A DNA stretch of 64,000 bases from Buttiauxella gaviniae ATCC 51604 (GTDB lineage: Bacteria > Pseudomonadota > Gammaproteobacteria > Enterobacterales > Enterobacteriaceae). Location: assembly GCF_001654835.1 (NCBI RefSeq), contig NZ_LXEP01000022.1, forward strand, positions 1 to 64,000, read 5' to 3'. Below, piece by piece: positions 59,050-64,000 of the stretch. Position 1 is the first letter of the stretch. Each line of letters starts with the position of its first letter. The notes under the pieces were generated by a model, which made no database searches, had not been told where the DNA came from, and was given only the letters and a program-made list of their open reading frames with translations. The translations under genes and the position numbers were made by a program.

Positions 59050-59874
59050 TTACTTCTTCGCACTAAAGCGTGCAAACCACGCCAGCATCCGCACCCAGCC
59101 ATCTTTGGCTGAATCTGCATGATAGCTCGGGCGGTAGTCCGCATTAAAAGCATGTCCTGCTTCCGGGTAAACGATGATTTCTGCGTTGGCATTAGCGGCA
59201 CGCAACGCATGGCGCATTGTTTCCACAGTATCCTGTGGAATTCCCGTGTCCTGCCCGCCATAAAGCCCAAGCACTGGCGCATTCAAATTGACTGCGATGT
59301 CGACTGGGTGATGCGGGGAGTTTAATGTCTTTTCGCCCACTAATTTTCCATACCAGGCCACAGCCGCTTTCAACTGCGGATTGTGTGCGGCATACAGCCA
59401 CGTTATACGGCCACCCCAACAAAACCCTGTCATCATCAAACGATGTGCATCACCACCGTTTCTTGCCGCCCAATTAGCGACGTGATCAAGATCCGCGAGC
59501 ACCTGTGCATCGGGCACTTTTGAAACCAGCTCGCTGAAAAGGGTAGGGATATCGGAATAATCATTGGGATCACCCTGGCGGAAATAGAGCTCTGGCGCGA
59601 TTGCCAGATACCCTTCCAGCGCCAGGCGGCGACAAACATCACGAATGTGTTCATGCACACCGAAAATTTCCTGCACCACGATTACAATCGGCAGCGGGCC
59701 TTCCGCCCCTTTTGGTCTGGCATGGAACGCCGGCATGTTTTCGCCCTGCGTAGGAATTGAGGTTTCCCCTGCATGAATAGCATCATCTGGGGTATGCAAT
59801 ACGGTTGAAGCAAGAGGGGAGGCCGCTGGCGCAAAATGCCCGCCCGGTGATTTACCTATATGTTCTTCTTTCAT
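59050..59874 (-). CDS. dlhH: Dienelactone hydrolase family protein YsgA (DlhH)
   Basis: A 274-aa alpha/beta hydrolase of the dienelactone hydrolase family. The triad is visible as GFCWGGRITW (Cys nucleophile), YGGQDTGIPQ (Asp) and AGHAFNADYR (His). Physiological substrate unknown. Of two close ATGs I chose 59874 (MKEEHIG), because AAGGAG lies 7 nt upstream of it and only 1 nt from the ATG at 59880. Convergent with metE, divergent from udp. Confidence 0.9.
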   Translation of the reverse strand: MKEEHIGKSPGGHFAPAASPLASTVLHTPDDAIHAGETSIPTQGENMPAFHARPKGAEGPLPIVIVVQEIFGVHEHIRDVCRRLALEGYLAIAPELYFRQGDPNDYSDIPTLFSELVSKVPDAQVLADLDHVANWAARNGGDAHRLMMTGFCWGGRITWLYAAHNPQLKAAVAWYGKLVGEKTLNSPHHPVDIAVNLNAPVLGLYGGQDTGIPQDTVETMRHALRAANANAEIIVYPEAGHAFNADYRPSYHADSAKDGWVRMLAWFARFSAKK

Positions 59875-60003
59875 TGGCATTCTCCTTACCAGAATTAGCG
59901 CAGTGCGATAACTATAGCTTTTTCCCGTTATTCTTCGAGTTGCTGGTGGATTGTTTAGTCGCCTTCTTCTCAATATCAGAACTATGTGCGCCACCCCTTT
60001 AAG

Positions 60004-60098
60004 TGTGATTTTCATCACTATTGCAGTTGAAAATAATGTAACTTGTTTGATTCAAAGTGAAATGCGTCACGAAATTCTTTGCGAGGGTTCTGTACAGT
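60004..60098 (+). promoter_or_regulatory. udp promoter with two CRP sites (CytR-type)
   Basis: TGTGA-TTTTCA-TCACT (60004-60019) and AGTGA-AATGCG-TCACG (60056-60071) are centred 52 bp apart. A -10-like TACAGT lies at 60093-60098. If transcription starts near 60105, the sites are at about -41.5 and -93.5. This is the CRP-CytR-CRP layout known for udp and deoP2 in E. coli, with CytR expected in between. Confidence 0.85.
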
Positions 60099-60144
60099 AC
60101 CCCCATTGCAATGTAAGCCAACCTATTCAATGCAGGAGTCTGTT

Positions 60145-60906
60145 ATGTCCAAGTCTGATGTTTTTCACCTCGGCCTCACTAAAAGCGATCTGCAAGGGGC
60201 AACACTTGCCATCGTCCCGGGCGATCCTGAGCGAGTTGAAAAAATCGCTGTACTGATGGATAAGCCGGTCAAATTGGCTGCCCACCGTGAATTTACTACC
60301 TGGCGTGCTGAGTTAGACGGCAAGCCAGTTATCGTCTGTTCCACCGGTATCGGTGGTCCATCAACCTCTATCGCTGTGGAAGAACTGGCACAGCTGGGGA
60401 TTCGTACTTTCCTGCGTATCGGGACTACCGGTGCAATTCAGCCACATATCAATGTTGGTGATGTTCTGGTGACAACTGCTTCTGTGCGCCTTGACGGTGC
60501 CAGCTTGCACTTTGCTCCAATGGAATACCCTGCGGTTGCTGATTTTGCATGTACCACTGCACTGGTTGAGGCCGCGAAGTCTATTGGCGCGACCACACAC
60601 ATTGGTGTGACTGCATCTTCCGATACCTTCTACCCAGGCCAGGAGCGTTACGACACCTTCTCAGGCCGTGTAGTTAACCGCTACAAAGGCTCTATGGAAG
60701 AGTGGCAGCAGATGGGCGTGATGAACTACGAGATGGAATCTGCAACACTGCTGACCATGTGTGCAAGCCAGGGCCTGCGTGCGGGTATGGTTGCGGGTGT
60801 GATTGTGAACCGTACTCAGCAAGAGATCCCGAACGCTGAGACCATGAAGAAAACTGAAAGCCATGCGGTGAAAATCGTTGTGGAAGCAGCTCGTCACCTG
60901 ATCTAG
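60145..60906 (+). CDS. udp: Uridine phosphorylase Udp
   Basis: A 253-aa hexameric nucleoside phosphorylase cleaving uridine to uracil and ribose-1-phosphate. [12 protein letters not shown] and [15 protein letters not shown] (phosphate site) and [13 protein letters not shown] (ribose site) are conserved. The start [13 protein letters not shown] has AGGAG upstream; upstream in-frame ATGs would run into the promoter. Catabolic gene under CRP/CytR. Confidence 0.98.
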   Translation: MSKSDVFHLGLTKSDLQGATLAIVPGDPERVEKIAVLMDKPVKLAAHREFTTWRAELDGKPVIVCSTGIGGPSTSIAVEELAQLGIRTFLRIGTTGAIQPHINVGDVLVTTASVRLDGASLHFAPMEYPAVADFACTTALVEAAKSIGATTHIGVTASSDTFYPGQERYDTFSGRVVNRYKGSMEEWQQMGVMNYEMESATLLTMCASQGLRAGMVAGVIVNRTQQEIPNAETMKKTESHAVKIVVEAARHLI

Positions 60907-60913
60907 TCCCCCA

Positions 60914-60940
60914 AAGCCGGTGCAAGCCGGCTTAATTTTT
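60914..60940 (+). terminator. udp terminator
   Basis: AAGCCGG-TGCAAG-CCGGCTT followed by AATTTTT, 7 bp after the udp stop codon. Confidence 0.85.
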
Positions 60941-61040
60941 ACGCTTTGCGTAACGCCTCGCAGTAAACTCCTTTTCATCTGGACATTTATACAGCACAAT
61001 TTTATTTTGCTAGTGTCTGGCATGGCTTGTTGGAGTGACT

Positions 61041-62447
61041 GTGGATATTTCTATTTTGTTCGGGCTCGGTATTGCGCTGGTTGGTGTTCTGACTGGTTGG
61101 TTGCTGGCAAGTTTACGAGCGGCCGGGCGGCAATCCGCACTGCATGAAGAACAAAGAGAAATCTACGGCGAACTGACTGCTGCACGGCAGGAGTTACAGC
61201 AAAACCAGCACTGGAAAGAAGAATGTGAGCAACTCAACCGTGAGCTGCGCACTCAGCTTGAAATTAACAGTGCCCAGGAAGCCGATATCCGCGAACTCTC
61301 CACACTTCTGGAACAAACCCGTCTTAATGCTGATGACAAACATCGCCAGATGCTCAACAGCGAGCAGCGCCTCAGCGAACAATTTGAAAACCTTGCCAAT
61401 CGCATCTTTGAAAACAGCGGCCGTAAAGTTGAAGAGCAAAACCGCCAAAGTTTGAATGGCTTGCTCTCGCCACTTCGCGAACAACTGGATGGTTTCCGCC
61501 GCCAGGTTCAGGAAAGCTTTGGGCAGGAAGCTCGCGAACGCCACACGCTAACTCACGAAATTCGTAACCTTCAGCAACTGAATGCGCAAATGGCGCAAGA
61601 GGCGCTCAATCTCACCAAAGCCCTGAAAGGGGATAATAAAACCCAGGGTAACTGGGGTGAGGTTGTGTTGACGCGGGTGCTGGAGGCGTCTGGCTTACGC
61701 GAAGGGTATGAATACGAAACTCAGGTAAGCATTCAGCTAGAAAATAATAGCCGCATGCAGCCGGATGTCATTGTGCGCCTCCCACAAGGCAAAGATGTGG
61801 TTATCGACGCCAAAATGACGCTGGTGGCCTATGAGCGTTACTACAACGGTGACGACGACGTAACTCGTGAAATTGCCCTCAACGAGCATATTGCAGCGGT
61901 GCGTAACCACATTCGCATGCTGGGCCGTAAAGACTATCAGCAGTTGCCTGGGCTGCGGTCGCTGGATTATGTGCTGATGTTTATCCCGGTTGAGCCCGCA
62001 TTTTTACTGGCGATCGACCGCCAGCCTGAATTGATCAGCGAAGCGCTCAGAAATAACATTATGCTCGTTAGCCCAACCACATTATTGGTGGCATTAAGAA
62101 CGGTTGCCAATTTGTGGCGTTATGAGCACCAGAGCCGGAATGCGCAACAAATTGCCGAACGTGCCAGCCGACTCTATGACAAAATGCGCCTCTTTGTTGA
62201 TGACATGTCGGCGATTGGTCAAAGCCTCGATAAAGCCCAGGATAATTACCGCCAGGCGATGAAAAAACTCTCTTCCGGGCGCGGCAATATTCTCATCCAG
62301 GCAGATGCATTTCGTGGTCTGGGCGTTGAGGTTAAACGTGAGATTAATCCTGATTTAGTCGAACAGGCCAGACTTGAAGAAGGCGATAATATCGAGCGCC
62401 ATGAGCATGAAAACGACGAAGAGAAGAATATGGAAAACAGTTTGTAG
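61041..62447 (+). CDS. rmuC: DNA recombination protein RmuC
   Basis: A 468-aa protein with an N-terminal TM (about 4-24), a long coiled coil (about 30-190), and a C-terminal RmuC nuclease-like domain (GNWGEVVLTRVLEASGL, PDVIVRLPQGKDVVIDAKM, near residues 205-260, PD-(D/E)XK-like). It limits inversions at short inverted repeats in E. coli. I chose GTG 61041 (MDISIL), aligned to E. coli MDFSI with GGAG upstream; GTG 61035 is possible. The acidic tail differs from E. coli. Confidence 0.95.
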   Translation: MDISILFGLGIALVGVLTGWLLASLRAAGRQSALHEEQREIYGELTAARQELQQNQHWKEECEQLNRELRTQLEINSAQEADIRELSTLLEQTRLNADDKHRQMLNSEQRLSEQFENLANRIFENSGRKVEEQNRQSLNGLLSPLREQLDGFRRQVQESFGQEARERHTLTHEIRNLQQLNAQMAQEALNLTKALKGDNKTQGNWGEVVLTRVLEASGLREGYEYETQVSIQLENNSRMQPDVIVRLPQGKDVVIDAKMTLVAYERYYNGDDDVTREIALNEHIAAVRNHIRMLGRKDYQQLPGLRSLDYVLMFIPVEPAFLLAIDRQPELISEALRNNIMLVSPTTLLVALRTVANLWRYEHQSRNAQQIAERASRLYDKMRLFVDDMSAIGQSLDKAQDNYRQAMKKLSSGRGNILIQADAFRGLGVEVKREINPDLVEQARLEEGDNIERHEHENDEEKNMENSL

Positions 62448-62450
62448 CGA

Positions 62451-62563
62451 GAATAACTCGAGTTGCAAGTAGGCGGCAAAGGAACAAATCCCCAGGAGCT
62501 TACTAAAGTAAGTGACTGGGGTTTGTGAGTGCAGCCAACACCCCTGCAGCTTGAAGCATAGGG
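62451..62563. repeat. ERIC element between rmuC and ubiE
   Basis: About 113 bp beginning 4 bp after the rmuC stop. It contains CCCCAGGAGCTTACTAAAG (62490-62508) and AAGTGACTGGGG, with arms CTCGAGTTGCAAGTAGGCGG and CCTGCAGCTTGAAGCATAGG. Very similar to the 52121 copy, in the same orientation. It lies in the promoter region of ubiE. Confidence 0.92.
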
Positions 62564-62621
62564 CTTTAGGGCTCATTCTGTTACACTTCACGAACATTTT
62601 TTTGGATAAGCAGGCATTGAG

Positions 62622-63377
62622 ATGGTTGAAGAATCCCAGGAAACAACACACTTTGGCTTTCGCACTGTAGCGAAGGAACAGAAGGCCGATATGGTCGCTA
62701 ATGTGTTCCACTCTGTGGCCGCAAAATACGACGTAATGAATGACTTAATGTCATTTGGCATCCATCGTATATGGAAGCGTTTCACCATTGATTGCAGTGG
62801 TGTTCGTCGTGGTCAGCGCGTACTGGACTTAGCAGGCGGAACCGGTGATTTAACCGCTAAGTTCTCCCGTCTGGTAGGTGAAACAGGCGAAGTGGTTCTG
62901 GCTGATATCAATGACTCAATGCTGAAAATGGGGCGCGAAAAACTGCGCAACATCGGTGTGGTTGGCAACGTGAACTATGTTCAGGCTAACGCTGAAGCCC
63001 TGCCATTCCCGGATAACTTCTTTGACTGCATCACCATCTCTTTTGGCCTGCGAAATGTGACAGACAAAGAGAAAGCGCTGCGTTCAATGTATCGCGTATT
63101 AAAACCAGGTGGCCGCCTGTTGGTTCTGGAATTCTCTAAACCGATTATTGAACCACTGAGCAAAGCTTACGATGCGTACTCCTTCCACATTTTGCCGCGA
63201 ATCGGTGAAATTGTTGCGCAGGATGCGGAAAGTTACCGTTATCTGGCTGAGTCTATTCGCATGCATCCTGATCAAGAAACATTGAAAGCGATGATGGAAG
63301 ATGCGGGCTTTGAAAATACCACCTATTTCAACCTGACCGCTGGCGTAGTTGCTCTGCACCGTGGTTATAAATTCTGA
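62622..63377 (+). CDS. ubiE: Ubiquinone/menaquinone methyltransferase UbiE
   Basis: A 251-aa SAM-dependent C-methyltransferase for ubiquinone and menaquinone. The SAM motif I is [15 protein letters not shown] (near residue 69), and [17 protein letters not shown] and [14 protein letters not shown] are family signatures. It starts [16 protein letters not shown]. It lies 13 bp upstream of ubiJ in the ubiEJB operon. Confidence 0.98.
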   Translation: MVEESQETTHFGFRTVAKEQKADMVANVFHSVAAKYDVMNDLMSFGIHRIWKRFTIDCSGVRRGQRVLDLAGGTGDLTAKFSRLVGETGEVVLADINDSMLKMGREKLRNIGVVGNVNYVQANAEALPFPDNFFDCITISFGLRNVTDKEKALRSMYRVLKPGGRLLVLEFSKPIIEPLSKAYDAYSFHILPRIGEIVAQDAESYRYLAESIRMHPDQETLKAMMEDAGFENTTYFNLTAGVVALHRGYKF

Positions 63378-63390
63378 CAGGGAACTCGTG

Positions 63391-63996
63391 ATGCCTTTTA
63401 CACCGCTAATGACTGCCGGAATTGAAAATATTCTCAATACTTTTCTCTGGCGCGATCGGGGACTGAAAGCGGCACGTCAGCGCTTAGTGGGTAAGGTGTT
63501 ACGCGTTGAGCTCAAAGAGTTCTCTTCGCCAATTGTTCTGGTCTTTAGCGAACAGCAAATTGATGTACTGGGTCAGTGGGAAGATGAAGCTGATTGCATG
63601 GTGCTAACCGGGCTTGGCACCTTGCCTAAACTACGTGACAGGCAGCAGCTTACTGCGCTGATTCGCAGCGGTGAATTAGAGGTTCAAGGCGATCTTCAGG
63701 TTGTCCAGAATTGGGTTTCTCTGATGGATCTTGCCGAGTTCGATCCTGCTGAATTATTAGCACCTTACATCGGTGATATTGCCGCCGAAGGTATCAGTAA
63801 AGTTATCCGTGGTGGCGGTAAGTTATTCAAGAAAGGATTTACTCGTAACCAGCAATACCTGTCAGAAGCCATTACGGAAGAGTGGAAGATGGCACCGGGA
63901 TCGCTTGAGGTTGCATGGTTTGCTGAGGAAACGGCAGCAGTCGAACGAAATGTTGACGCACTCATCGCGCGACTGAACAAACTGGAGAACAAATGA
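63391..63996 (+). CDS. ubiJ: Ubiquinone biosynthesis accessory factor UbiJ
   Basis: A 201-aa SCP2-domain protein that binds ubiquinone intermediates and nucleates the Ubi complex with UbiK. It starts MPFTPLMTAGIENIL, with AGGGAAC upstream, after the ubiE stop. DRQQLTALIRSGELEVQGD and the terminal coiled coil (AAVERNVDALIARLNKLE) match E. coli YigP. In E. coli the sRNA EsrE is reported inside the 3' part of this gene. The stop overlaps the ubiB start. Confidence 0.96.
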   Translation: MPFTPLMTAGIENILNTFLWRDRGLKAARQRLVGKVLRVELKEFSSPIVLVFSEQQIDVLGQWEDEADCMVLTGLGTLPKLRDRQQLTALIRSGELEVQGDLQVVQNWVSLMDLAEFDPAELLAPYIGDIAAEGISKVIRGGGKLFKKGFTRNQQYLSEAITEEWKMAPGSLEVAWFAEETAAVERNVDALIARLNKLENK

Positions 63997-64000
63997 CGCC
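63993..64000 (+). CDS. ubiB: ubiB start (partial, cut by window end)
   Basis: ATG-ACG-CC overlaps the ubiJ stop (ATGA) and gives MTP, the first residues of E. coli UbiB, an atypical kinase-like ATPase needed for ubiquinone synthesis. Only eight bases are in the window; the call rests on gene order. Confidence 0.7.

Noticed and set aside
59922-59945. Possible ERIC end fragment upstream of dlhH (CCCGTTATTCTTCGAGTTGC)
   Set aside because: It resembles an ERIC terminus, but only about 20 bp match with mismatches and no partner arm is nearby. Too short to call.

Overview
This window is a chromosomal backbone segment of an enterobacterium. Every protein resembles the Escherichia coli / Salmonella counterpart, and the gene order is almost that of the E. 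coli trpT-to-ubiB region. Divergence from E. coli (for example in HdfR, HemX, WzzE and LptM), the loss of two enterobacterial common antigen genes, and a set of ERIC repeats suggest a genus outside Escherichia. I could not settle the genus from the sequence alone. No prophage, insertion sequence, CRISPR array or defence island is visible. The novelty lies in small elements between and inside known operons.

Layout, left to right. 51-3035: tRNA-Trp (end of an rRNA-type operon), hdfR, maoP and yifB. 3391-12472: isoleucine/valine biosynthesis, with leader peptide ilvL, attenuator, tiny ilvX, ilvGMEDA, then the divergent pair ilvY/ilvC. ilvG is intact. 12643-19896: ppiC, rep, gppA, rhlB, trxA, the rho leader and rho. 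20149-31056: the enterobacterial common antigen (ECA) cluster wecA-wzzE-wecB-wecC-wecD-wecE-wzxE-wecF-wzyE-wecG. rffG and rffH, which lie between wecC and wecD in E. coli, are absent. 31214-32540: the tRNA operon argX-hisR-leuT-proM, a tandem 149-bp repeat that carries copies of the proM 3' end, and the sRNA gene glmZ. 32586-41067: hemCDXY on the minus strand, divergent cyaA, then cyaY, lptM and dapF. 41064-45604: yigA-xerC-yigB-uvrD, with a LexA box before uvrD. 45753-54770: the corL-like leader and corA, rarD, yigI, pldA, recQ, rhtC, rhtB, pldB, yigL. 54883-59006: yigM, metR and metE with MetR and MetJ sites. 59050-64000: ysgA (dlhH), udp with two CRP sites, rmuC, ubiE, ubiJ and the first codons of ubiB.

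Functional links. The ilv block makes branched-chain amino acids from threonine and pyruvate, under attenuation (ilvL) and IlvY activation (ilvC). The wec block makes the lipid-linked ECA trisaccharide, flips it and polymerises it. It must obtain dTDP-4-keto-6-deoxyglucose from RmlA/RmlB enzymes encoded elsewhere. The hem block makes uroporphyrinogen III. GlmZ would control glmS and so supply the UDP-GlcNAc used by WecA and WecB. metR/metE, udp, cyaA and uvrD carry recognisable operators for MetR/MetJ, CRP and LexA.

The observations I rate highest are: the proM-linked tandem repeat with compensatory changes in its terminator stems; the rffGH-less ECA cluster; a strong intrinsic terminator between wzzE and wecB; a RhoL leader frame broken although its DNA is conserved; the corL-like leader whose stop codon lies inside a perfect hairpin; and five ERIC-family elements, two of which share bases with a stop codon and one of which is a deletion form inside the hem operon.
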